Assembly (NCBI GenBank): GCA_036245805.1
Contig: BTRK01000001.1
Coordinates: 17,057,087-17,121,086 of the forward strand
DNA length: 64,000 bases
Source: Pristionchus mayeri
Lineage: Eukaryota; Nematoda; Chromadorea; Rhabditida; Neodiplogasteridae
Reading direction: 5' to 3'
Of the stretch, positions 34,927 through 45,600 are shown piece by piece (positions within the stretch are counted from its first letter, which is position 1; every line of letters begins with the position of its first letter). The notes under the pieces are model-generated. The model was not told the origin of the DNA and did not search any database. It was given only the letters and a program-made list of their open reading frames with translations. Made by a program: the position numbers and the translations under genes.

Positions 34927-35617
34927 TTAGGTGTCATTGGGGCCGATCTTGTTGAGCTTCACATTTCCGTCCTTTGATTCACAGAAGTAGATCTGAAAGA
35001 TCAAAAAACACGAAGAAATACACTATTCTCACAATTCCATTGATCATTTTGGCATCGTTGAGACCTAGAATGAGATTGGACTCGATGTCGATGCACTTGA
35101 TGGTTTTCGCGTCCATTCCGCCCTTTCCATTCGATGAACAACGAATGATGAAGGAGCCCAACAGGAATCTTAATTTTTCATCTTTAACCCTTATCATCAA
35201 CGCATTAAGCGCCGTTAAGGAAATACTAGAGAAGAGTAGGATGGCCTTTGGCCGCTAGTGAACAATTTAAATTTTAGTGAAAATGTAGATAAATTCCTAT
35301 TAATACAACAAAATGAACAGCTTCATTATTCAAAGATTGTCAACGCACTGTTTCCCATCCTCGTTAGATAGGCATCCAGTGCAATTCATAGCAGATGGAG
35401 AGAATAGAAGGGGCTGTAATCGAAGTAATGGTGACAATTGGGCACTCATTTCTCGTCAGTTCATACGATTTCATACGCTCTCTAGCTATTCTGACCGCCG
35501 AGAGAACGTTTAAATAAGCAGAGACACTGTCAAAATATCAATGGCAAAGAGTAATCTCCGAACCTGTGTGCGGACAGTGGAAACAAGGAGGAGAAGGAGG
35601 AAAAATCGGAAGAACAT
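34927..35617 (-). CDS. Small secreted Cys-containing protein, duplicate A
   Basis: Exons 35617-35564, 35413-35349, 35189-35033 and 34992-34927 close in phase to 113 aa. Exon 1 is a textbook signal peptide (MFFRFFLLLLLVSTVRTQ). The mature part has an NCTGCLSNEDGK motif, then a longer conserved block LLGSFIIRCSSNGKGGMD...KCIDIESNLILGLNDAK, and ends IYFCESKDGNVKLNKIGPND. Five cysteines, no membrane segment. A nematode-type extracellular protein of unknown function. Compared with duplicate B, the acceptor in front of NCTGC has been lost (TTACAGAATTGC became CTATGAATTGC) and an acceptor upstream (ATTACAG|CCCC) fits the frame instead. The exon equivalent to B's second exon is not visible. Confidence 0.65.
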
Positions 35618-35798
35618 CCTGGTTGAAGTTGAATGAATGAAAGGAGGGTGAATTCCTCGTCCTTATAAGGATAGCTTCTTGACTCGATGACACTTTCGCG
35701 CGTTTTGGCCTAAAAATGATGCAGAATGATATTAATTTTTCGCAAGGATTGATAGAATAGGATTGAATCAGATCTGCATTATTGTTCATCCGGAAGTA

Positions 35799-36779
35799 TT
35801 GGGGTGTTCCAAAAGTTTGATGAATTTTTCTTCGTAGGAACATAAACTCTGCCGTATTGAATTCCAAATGCTAAAACTATTGCATAGAGCGACCATCACC
35901 CAATCATAATAACCAAGGAATTTACGTCAGCTGCTCTCCCTTGTTTTTAACAAAAGTTTATGTAATGGGTACTTCAGTGACCCAAAATAACGTTTTCGTC
36001 TAAATGATTGTATTTATGTTTGGCTTCTTCTTAATGATAACGTCTTAGTTTCATCGCAGTTTTGTCGTGCACGTATAGCTTAATATGTGTACTAAATTTG
36101 AAAGAATTTGGTCTATGGTGTGCCTGGAACAATGAAAAAATGAAAAATTTCACCTTTCATACTTTTCACTTTTCGATGAAATTTCATAATCAAACAAATA
36201 ATTGTCATTATATTTTCTTCCAATCTCGTAAAACGTTCCTACAAAGTAATATGGACTACCAGTAAATATTTCCAATTAGGGCATGTTCAAATTAGGTATC
36301 GATTTGATCGCGCAAAGAAATAATCGTAGTTGTTCCGGTTGAGTATGATCAGTAATGAAAGCAAAAACTCATAAAACGAAAAACAAGGACACAAGTTCAG
36401 CTGTGTCCTTGTTTTTGGATGGCGCAGTGGTGTGAGGCGCCGCTCGTCATACAAGGGTCACGAGTTCGATCCCCGCCTGGGCAGACCAAGCCCTCTACCC
36501 CCCCCCCCCCCCCCCGGGGTCGGTAAATTGGCAGTGACCTCGGTCGCGAAAGGTAACGTTCCCTAGAAGCACCTTGGACAGCAGGGTTACGTAGTCCTAG
36601 CAGTAGTCGGCCTCACCGCACTACACCACCTAGCGTAGTCGTTCACGACTGTAAAATCGCTTGACGTGGCTGCACCTTCACCTTTTTTTTAAATAGTGTT
36701 AGCATTTGGGATGCACAAACAATACGACGGAGCTTATGTTCCTACGAAAAAAATTCACCGAACTTTTGGAACACCCCAA
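35799..36779. mobile_element. TA-flanked MITE carrying a SINE
   Basis: The ends are TTGGGGTGTTCCAAAAGTT and AACTTTTGGAACACCCCAA, flanked by TA. Subterminal arms match (ATTTTTCTTCGTAGGAACAT / ATGTTCCTACGAAAAAAATT and AATGCTAAAACTAT / ATAGTGTTAGCATT). It lies between the two secreted-protein duplicates. Non-coding; the interior includes 36416-36690. Confidence 0.8.
36416..36690 (+). mobile_element. tRNA-derived SINE
   Basis: The 5' part is tRNA-like: an A-box TGGCGCAGTGG at about 36420-36430 and a B-box GAGTTCGATCC at 36462-36472, spaced about 40 bp apart and ending CGCCTGGGCA. This is the internal RNA polymerase III promoter. The sequence then runs through a C-tract (about 36497-36515) and an unrelated body to a terminal T-run (36683-36690) that serves as pol III terminator. 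It cannot be a working tRNA because the acceptor stem does not pair. The host MITE sequence resumes directly after the T-run. Confidence 0.8.
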
Positions 36780-37543
36780 TAGCAGGCTGTGTGTAGAGTG
36801 GGTTATTACGGTAAGAATTATTTATCGATTCGATGGCAATTCATTAACTCGCATCTCTTCAACCCGGCTGGAGCACTATTTCGCACTGTTGTCCTTTTTT
36901 TTCTGGAATTCTTCCCAGTGCACCAACGTCTAAACCAGCGAGATTCACTTCTTCAGGGCCATCTATAGAATCCTCATCAAAGACGTCATCAGCATCGTCA
37001 CGTAGGCATTCTTCGGCGATGGCATCTACGAGTCTTCCTGACCTCTACGGGCCACCGATTCCTGCCCTTTTGTTTTTTTCCGACGTGTTCGGTAGTAGCA
37101 CTGTCTACAATTCACTGAATAGAACTCAATGAAACTCTCCCAGATGTTGGAAATTTTTTGGGAACGAAGATATACGAACAGAACGACGGAGTTTAATGAT
37201 CACAGATGCAAATGAACTCACAAATTATGTGGAAGTACGGGCCTTTTGTCGTGGAACACGCAGGCATGGACAAAATTCATATCGTCGACGGTAGGTGAGT
37301 GTTGGAATCGATTTTATCATTATATGACTACTTACATCCAAAATTTACATAGATTGAGATACAAGATGCCGCGTCGGAGAACACATTTCCACAAAAACAC
37401 TGCGAGTTCTATAATCCCGATGAATTATTGACAACGCGTGTCATCTGAGTGGCTTTCGCTTATTTATAACGCTTTTTCTGTTCTTAATATTGCCAGCTCA
37501 TGTTTATGTAAATTTTATCAAATTTCGCCAAGGGGCTTCACAA

Positions 37544-38825
37544 TTACACATCACTGGGGCGGATCTTGTTGAACTTCACACTTCCGTCCTTTTCTTCGCA
37601 GAAGTAGATCTTAAAGATCAAATTTCATGGAGAAACACACAATTATCACAGTTCCGTTAATCATTTTGGCATCGTTGAGGCCGATCATGATATTGGACTC
37701 TATGTCGATGCACTTGATGGTCTTCGCGTCCATTCCTCCCTTTCCATTCGAGGTGCAACGGATGACGAATGAGCCCAGCAGGAATCTTAATCCTTGATAT
37801 TTAATCTTCGTCGCCAACGCATTAAATAGCGGCAAAGAAATAAATAAAAACTCTTTCGTTACCATTGTCTAGCATATCCCAACGATAAATGATTCTGAAA
37901 TGTTCACGTTTCATTTCTGCTCTGAACTGAGTTATCGCAACTTGGCTATTTGCCAGTCATGGACATCAGGGGAGATTGGTCAGGGAACGAGCGAGAAAGC
38001 GCGCGAGTGCTAGCGAGGGACCCTCTCGGTTCGTTAACCGCGCGCGGTTGCTGATACTCCTTCTTTAAGTGCCGTTGAGGAAAGACTAAAGAAGAGTTAT
38101 GTCATTTTTTGGCTTGATCACACCGAGCGAATCTGAACAAATTATAAGGACAATAGTGACAGTGTAGGTACATTCCTAGAAATACAAGGAAATTAGAACA
38201 GTTTTCATCATATGTATTGTAAACTCACTGTTTCCCATCCTCGTTAGGCAGGCATCCAGTGCAATTCTGTAACTAAAGAGGAGAATTGAAGTATTTGGAA
38301 GTAGTATTGATAATTCTACTCTAGCCTGTCTTCATGTCACACACCACAGCATTCTGAATCGACAGAAAAGGGAGCTGAGTCGAACTGCAATCAGTATACT
38401 TGAAATCCTTCTGAAACATAAAATCTACTTCCGTGAATCGCCCTCTCGGTGAACGGAACTGACCAGACTGATTTGAGTTTCACTCCAACTATGAGACGCA
38501 AAAGTGGTCAGAGTGATCAAATTGGGGTCATTGTTTTATGTTTCAGAGGATTCTCAAATATCGAAGAGCTTTCAAACAGCCTATTTGTAGTTTGGCTTTT
38601 CGCGGGAAAATTCGAAATATTAATCCCTTTGTCTACCCTTATCTGGAGAGAACAATGGGGGTCAGAACGCTGTGACACTATCTAGCTCCGCATGACCGGA
38701 GAGACAACGTGCACATTAGAAGAGAGAAGATTCAAATTTTCAATGCCAAAGAGTAGTCTCCAAACCTCGACGCAAGCGGTGGATACTTCAAGAAGAAGGA
38801 AGAGGAGGACAAGTCGGGAAAACAT
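37544..38825 (-). CDS. Small secreted Cys-containing protein, duplicate B
   Basis: Homologous exon by exon to duplicate A. Visible parts: 38825-38766 (signal peptide MFSRLVLLFLLLEVSTACVE), 38410-38345 (KDFKYTDCSSTQLPFLSIQ, using a GTGTGT donor), 38266-38229 (NCTGCLPNEDGK), a block ending at 37650 (LLGSFVIRCTSNGKGG...NIMIGLNDAK) and 37609-37544 (IYFCEEKDGSVKFNKIRPSD, then TAA). The acceptor of the 37650 exon is the problem: the AG is displaced by one base relative to A (GACGAAGATTAAA versus GATAAGGGTTAAA), and using it runs into a stop. So B may be a pseudogene or use an acceptor I have missed. A diverged TTAA-type MITE (about 37880-38070) lies in that intron. Confidence 0.5.
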
Positions 38826-39067
38826 TCTGGATTTAATGAATGGAAGGGGGGCGAATTCCTCTATCTTATAAGGATAAATTATTGATTTGATGACACTTTC
38901 GAGCTTTTTCATCCAAAAAAAGACGCTAAATGGTCCTAAACTTGCATGAGGATTGATTGAATAGGATTGAATCAGAATCATTCACCCGGAAGTAACTTTT
39001 TCTTTAATAGCCTAGGCGAAGATGCTTAAGAATTATTTATCGATCGAATGACAATTCATTTATCTGT

Positions 39068-41246
39068 TCAACCCGGGTGGAACACTATTTTGAAATCTTC
39101 TTCACTCTTCCTTTGCTGTAGTCTTTCCATCGCAATGACGATAAAAGTAGTCATAGTAACTTCTGCGGGACAGTCTCTTGCAGTCTCGTCTTCACAGTGA
39201 TCATCGTAGAATTCTTCAGAATCGTCGAAGATGGATTCCTCCTCGTCGATGACGTCGTTGAGAAGCAACTTCACCTCAACGTGCCACGCATTTCTAGCCC
39301 TTCGAAGACTATGGCGAGGTCGATGATAGTGAGGTCGATGATAGCTCGGCCTGCAATGGATTACTATGAAAGGGGGGTACGACATTTGCGCAACCGACAT
39401 TTGCGCAACGGAGCGCCATTCGCTTCAGGTTTGGCATATTTACTTGGGTGTTGTTTCATTGTTATCAGTATGCGTTGTCATATCAATGAATATATAAATC
39501 TTGTTACCAGGCGATATTGAGTTTCAACGTATAGGGGTTCATGGAAATCCCCAAACCATGAAATCCCCGGGTCGTTGATTTCGAGTGAAACTCAAGATCG
39601 CATTTAAACGAGAATTGTACATGCAAAGGTATGGCGGCGCATACTGATAAAAATGATACAACTCGCAAGTTGAGATGTCAACTCTCAAGCGAACGGCGCT
39701 CCGTTGCGCAAATGTCGGTTGCGCAAATGTCGTACCCCCTATGAAAGGTAATTCGTCTAATACAAGAAAAGAACAGCTCAGCTCACAAATTGTGTGGATG
39801 CACAGGTCTTTTGTCTCTCACGAGCTTCAGTATATTGTAGCGAATGTGCGCTTTCTGTAATTGATTTCAACTGTGGGATGCATTAGCAATTTCCAATTCT
39901 GGATGCCATCTAAACAAATAATCACTGCTGTAGGCTGGTACATAAAAATACTATTCCCACCTGATACAGTTGGTTCTCCTCAAATGGGAGATTGAATCGG
40001 GCGTGAAACTCATCATCAGTGCGAGGTCGTTTTGCGTGCAACGTGTTGCTGAACATTTTTTTTTGGTTTTCTAAAAAAAATAATTGTGCAAGAATTGAAT
40101 GGAAAAATGTGAGAAACTTACTGATCGAGCGTGTCCAGGTGTGCATTCCTGTGTGTTCGGTGGATGAACTGACCGTTGCGTAGCACGTCGAGATACTGCT
40201 CACTGCAAAGAGATCAAAGTTCAACATGGACAACACTTCCTAGGTAACAGATGCTTGGCACTCGATGAAGTTGAGCCTCATGTATTCAGTATTAGGGTTC
40301 CGGAATTGTGCGTAATTGGGCATCTTTTGAATCATTTTTTCTTATGTTTCATGTACACTATATAGTTCGCATATAGAAAACACATGAAACTTACCCGAAA
40401 ATAGACCAAAAGTTGCCCAATTACGTCCAGTCCAATTCCGGAACCCTATTCAAGATGATAACTCACACTCGACAGTCTTCCACGTGGCTGGCCTGCCTCT
40501 CCCATCCAAATGGTCGCTGCAGCAGCTGCGGCATTCGGTTGTTGCGGCTGCAGGCGTGGACCGAGACGGAGATGCGCAGGTTACGGTAGGGATCCTGGAA
40601 TCGATCAATGACTGAATCTTGATGAGAATAGGCTTCCAGACATCCTCCAACGAAACCGGTGTGTTCTCACCTGAGCATTCTTGACTATTTCCTCCAGCTT
40701 CTCTAACACTGTCCATCTTCTTTTCTTGTTCAATGAGAATGGAACGAGGTAGTCGCTAACCCCGAAGGGATCCTCGCGAAAGAGACCATCGGTGTTGTAA
40801 TCTAGCAAAGTCTGCAATGTCATATTTAATTCACGATTAACCAGAGCAGTCTAAGATAAAGTTATGCACTAATTCTATGAACACACTGCTGATTATCCGT
40901 ATCTTGGTCAACCTCGAAGCAATGGCCAACTAAATGAATGAATGAAGGAACTTGAAAGTTATCTCACCTCCGTCCACTGCCAATTCGTGTCCTCATAGTG
41001 CCGTGTAGCGAAGGGCGCGAACGAATCCTCTTTGCTTAGCACCTGCAATATATCATTTATATCGACCAGAAAAGCGGGATAAAGCTGATTCAGGGAGTTT
41101 AACTTCACCAATGATATCGACCAGAAAAGCGGGATAAAGCTGATTCAGGGAGTTTAACTTCACCAATGAGTGCACCTCACCTTTAATATTACAGTAGGCC
41201 CGACGATGGAGGCGTGCATTCGACGACAGCCCTTCTTGCACTTCAT
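39068..41246 (-). CDS. RBR-ligase N-terminal paralog lacking the RING-IBR-RING module
   Basis: Exons 41246-41181, 41042-40968, 40811-40671, 40594-40467, 40202-40122, 40048-39961, 39854-39787, 39350-39161 and 39115-39068 close in phase to 294 aa. They match the first nine exons of the plus-strand RBR ligase at 42638-47394 with the same phases and mostly the same sizes: MKCKKGCRRMH versus MKCKKGSRRAH; LFREDPFG...LNKKRRWTV versus LFRLDPFG...MNKRKRWTV; KAHIRYN versus KAHVRYN. Exon 8 has a YHRPHYHRPRH stretch and an acidic run (DEEESIFDDSEEFYDD). The last exon ends in TGA where the ligase continues into its zinc-binding domains. It cannot carry ubiquitin itself; it could compete with or regulate the neighbour. 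A foldback (39374-39743) sits in its seventh intron. Confidence 0.8.
39374..39743. mobile_element. Foldback element in paralog intron
   Basis: The ends are GGGGGTACGACATTTGCGC and GCGCAAATGTCGTACCCCC, with a repeated CGACATTTGCGCAAC unit. The interior (TTACCAGGCGATATTGAGTTT, GCATACTGATAAAAATG) resembles that of the 12205-14470 element. Confidence 0.8.
41059..41166. repeat. Tandem duplication of about 53 bp in paralog intron 1
   Basis: The block starting ATATCGACCAGAAAAGCG and ending AACTTCACCAATG occurs twice in direct succession without visible differences. It lies between exons 1 and 2 of the paralog. Confidence 0.85.
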
Positions 41247-41596
41247 CGATTGATTGTCTGAGCGAATTTCACGAAAGTATTATTTTACAAAATAAGTCAC
41301 GATTGCGATACATTGCACAATATTGATGCATTTCACAACAACTCAAAAACAAACGGTGCACAGCAAAAATACGCATGGCTGATAAGATAAACACTAAGCA
41401 AGTGGAGAAAGAAAATTTTCACTTCAGCTCGACAAGCAGCTAAGCAAGAGAAGGCGTGGAATGGAAGAATGGCGAAGGAAGTAGTGAGATACTCGGGACG
41501 CATATGGGCAGAAAGAGGGTTTCCGTGTCCACGTTGTAGTGCAGCGTGTTAATACAAACAAGAGCGCATTTTACCGTTTCTCTGCTATCCGAGTGC

Positions 41597-41703
41597 ACGA
41601 GAACTATGGAACTATGTTGGAATAAAGCTATGACGGCATGCAGCCTTTGAAATACCAAAGGTGGTGTGACGTCATAGTTCTCATTCGACCTAGTGCCGAG
41701 TGC
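41597..41703. mobile_element. Hairpin MITE with GACGTCA core
   Basis: GAACTATG...GCATGCAGCCTTTG pairs with CAAAGGTGGTGTGACGTCATAGTTC, ending TCGACCTAGTGC. Same family as 5042-5312 and 46352-46437. It sits in the shared promoter region of the divergent ligase/paralog pair. Confidence 0.65.
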
Positions 41704-42637
41704 ACGCGAAACGGAGGCTCTCACATTGAAAGAAAGAAGAGAAATATTATAACCTAAATGAGTACAAACAAATCTTCAACATCATTCTTGCACAGATTCC
41801 ACTTTTCTCATCGATTTGAAAAAGTCAAAACAATGCGGCAATTATGGAAGACATCAGTATCGAAAACGAACTGGTTGAGTCATCGATAAGGAGAAGCCAG
41901 AGTAGAATCATTTTATGATCTGACCTAGTGATGCTGTCTCACTCCTGCTCGTTCTTTGCTTCTCGTCCCTTCCTGCTTGTTAGCCTCACAATTATGCAAA
42001 GAGAGTTAAAATAGTGGGGTGTTAGTCTCCATCTCTCCTTCTCAACCAACAGAGAAACGAGTGAGCGTGTGAAAAGAAGAGAGCGAGATTTTTAAGAATC
42101 TTGCTAATCCCCACTCTCACTCATCCACTCCAAAGAACCTTTCAAAAGATCAGCTTCATATCCCAGTCTGAACACGTTTTGTTAGCCTTGTTGTTCACTC
42201 GCTGTCATTGCACGGATGAGTCACAAGTTGTGCAAGATTGCGCCCCTTTCCCTCCCTCCTCTCTCCTTCTTTCCCAGCTGTCTCCTTCCATTCAAACCCC
42301 TTCTCTCCTTCGCCCTTCCATCTCTCAACGCAGTTATCGGAATGCTTTGCTCACTTGATATGGACGCACATTCATCATTTTTCATTTCACACCTCTGATA
42401 TCTTCCTCTCAATTTTCCTTCGCACAGTCCTGTAGTTCCATTCATTTACTTGAGCCAGGCAAGTTGTTGCCTGATCTCTTCCTACCCTCGCCCATACATC
42501 CACCCCTTCACTATAATGTTAGGTTGTTAGGGACAACTTCAGAGTTACCTCAGAGTTTCTTCCCCTCTCGAGTTGTTTCATGTCTCGGCTATTTTGTTTT
42601 CGAAATTCTGTTTCAAAATTCAATATTCTCCAGAAAA
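41704..42637. promoter_or_regulatory. Divergent intergenic region of the RBR pair
   Basis: About 1.4 kb (41247-42637) separates the two start codons. It is pyrimidine-rich on the plus strand. The segment 42216-42340 starting GAGTCACAAGTTGTGCAAG is repeated at 50588-50710. The sequence TTCTCCAG immediately before the ligase start (42624-42633) could be a trans-splice acceptor. No TATA element is obvious. Confidence 0.4.
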
Positions 42638-45600
42638 ATGAAGTGCAAGAAAGGCTCTAGGCGAGCTCATCTCCATCTGGTCGGCTCCTCTCTACTCATG
42701 AAGGCAAGTGAAGTTGTTCATTGACTCACTCTCTCAATTCACGTGCACTCCATCTTTGCATCTTTACCCTTCATCACCTATGCATTATTCAACTGTATGA
42801 CTTGTATGACTAGTGAAAGTCTTAATCATTGGAGAATTTCAAAACGGCAATAACTCCTCAGGCCTTACTATAATTAAGATTAAACTAATGAGTAGTAATT
42901 TCAGGTTGTGAAGGAGGAGGACTCCTTCATTCGCTTCGCCGGTTACCACGACACGAATGGACAGTGGGAGCAGGTGAGGAATATTGAAATTTACCATCTC
43001 TATGCATACGATCATATTGTAAAAAAAGTGCTTCCGAATTTATTAGTAAAATATTTACATATTATAAATATATGAAAAACATTCTTCAGAGACTTCGCGA
43101 GTTCGACACCTCAGCCCTCTTCCGTCTCGATCCCTTCGGTGCTCAGGAGTACAATATGCCGTATTCGATGAATAAGAGGAAGAGATGGACCGTCCCAGAT
43201 CTTTTCGAGGAAATGATCGAGGAAGTACAGGTAACAGTGTTTTGAAATGAACGAATCAAATGAACATAATACATATTTTCGAACCAAATGTGCTATGCCG
43301 GCTGCAGATTTAAATTAGATTAATTCAATTTGCTGTTTTAAGGATCCTTCTCGCTCCCTTCGAGTCTCGGCATCCGTCCACTCAATGAGTACCAGTGGTG
43401 AAATTCCGATCTTGCAACGACCTCCCTGGGGATGGAGATACGGCATCAGCCAAGTCGAGGAACTCCCGACGTGAGCACTTGCTTGGTTCAAGAACCGTCA
43501 AAATCATCTGATCAATGAAAACACAGCGAGAATTGCAATCCACTTCGGCAGTTTTTCAATCATATTAAAGGGAGTGTTAGCATGGAAAGGTACCGTTGCA
43601 GTCAGGAGTATCATGACGTGCTCCGAGATGGGAAAGTGAAGCATCGAGAGCACGAGCATGCACGACTCATCACTATCGATCGGTGAGGATAGTTTATTTT
43701 TCAGTTCCACTTATCTTAAATTGATCGTAGTAAGCAGCACACTTACTGAAATTACACCGTGCTGGAATCATTTCAAAGAAAAAAAGTCAGGTAAAATATT
43801 TATTTAGTGAGTCTCTGTTTTTTGAATAATAATGAGTAATATTATAATGAGTAATAATGAAAAAAATTGTGAGTAATATTTAGTGAGTAATAATTGTTTA
43901 GTGAGTATGTTTTAATTCCAGAGATCCTAAGGAGAAGGAGAAGAGACGTCGTGGACCTGAAATCGAACCCGTCTCGGATAGGAATCTCCCTTTCGACGAC
44001 AACGAGCGATTCCAGGTTATCATAGCTCGTAAATAACAGAATTGTAAATAATATATTTTCTTCAGAAAGCGCACGTACGCTACAACGTGACGAATATGGT
44101 ACACGATAAGCGAAAGGTTCACAGATACAACCTGTGAGTGCAATACACAACAATTCTACACATTTTTATTTGTTCTTCAAATTAGAAATGAAAGTTCAAT
44201 ACTTTCGTATTGTAATGCAACATAAATGCTAAAAAAAAAGGTCACTACCACTAAAGTAGTATTGAAAATGTTGAGTGCTATGAAGGATGTTTCAGTCCAA
44301 CCTTCGATCACTGGTGGTCGTACGACACGACTCTTCGGGATAAGGAAAGAGCGAAGAAGAATACCGTCTGGAAGGAGATGTGTGATCTCAACAAGGACGG
44401 CTTCGACGATGACGTCATCTGGGCTGACGACGATTGCGACGACGTCATAACTCCTGGAGCGGCTACGCTGGCTGACTGCGTCGTGGAGAAAGTAAGCTTC
44501 GTTTATCAATTTGTGTGAGAATTTTCAAGTTTTTATCTAGTAAAAGTGTTTCGCAATGAGTGATCATCTATGATTTTTTTACAGAAGCTCAAGAAACGCA
44601 GCAGGAAACACTCGCATTCTGCCAAGGCGAGATTCGTTGATGAAGTGCGCGTGAGGGTCTCCTTCCCGGAGAAGATCGTGAGCCAAGAGGATGAGGTATA
44701 TATATATATTTTTAAAATTTTTATCACAACTTTATTTTTTTCCGCTTGATTTACTCCCTGAAGTATTCTCTGAAGAAATACTGAATAATAATCACATTCC
44801 AGGAGGAATTCGAGATTGTGCCTACCTCTTCAAATCGCCTCACTGCAAGTGATTCCATACCAGCAGAAGAAGTCGAGGGCGTCTGCCCGATTTGTATCGA
44901 GCCATTCTCTGAGCAGGTTTGATATCTTTCACCGAATACAAAAACCTCACACACTCTAAGGTATCAATACTTTTTGCAAAAAAAGGGGAAAATGCATTTG
45001 TTAGATAACGGAATATTGAAAAATGTCAGGCGAAATATTGAAAAATGTTAGGCTATATTTATTTGTAAGATAGCGAAATATTATCGATCCATTCAGTCCC
45101 GTTCCTTCTCCCTTTCCTGCCCTCACTCCTTCTGCGTCAGTTGCTGGCTTCGACAGGCACAAGTCTGCCTCGATGCGGGGTGCGATGAAGTTGCGTGCAT
45201 GGTGAGATTTGCATTCTGTCACTTATTAAAATGCAGAACCACAGCCTTTTGTCAAAGAGCAGAAACATACCTAGAAATTATTTTCGCTCAGGACCCTCAA
45301 TGCTCGGAGATTCTCACTAAGACTTTGGCTAAGCGTCTCCTCTCTCCCGACTCCCTTGCACGCCTCCTTCACTCTACCCAGGTATTTCTTTAAAGAATGC
45401 ATTCGCGAGTGATCAGAAAGTGTTCTTCTTCAATACATGCTCAGTTAATCACAATATTCCAGGAGTCTCGTCTCCGCAAGGGAAAGGCGCGGCGCTGCCC
45501 GCAGTGCCGATGGATCGTCGACTACACAAGGTAAAAAATATTATATTCTCTTTTGTTTTATTCTCTTAGATTCGTCCATATTTTCAATAAACTATTCCTG

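Noticed and set aside
36416..36490. A tRNA gene
   Set aside because: A- and B-boxes are present, but the acceptor stem and 3' end do not pair and the sequence continues into a C-tract and SINE body with a distant T-run.
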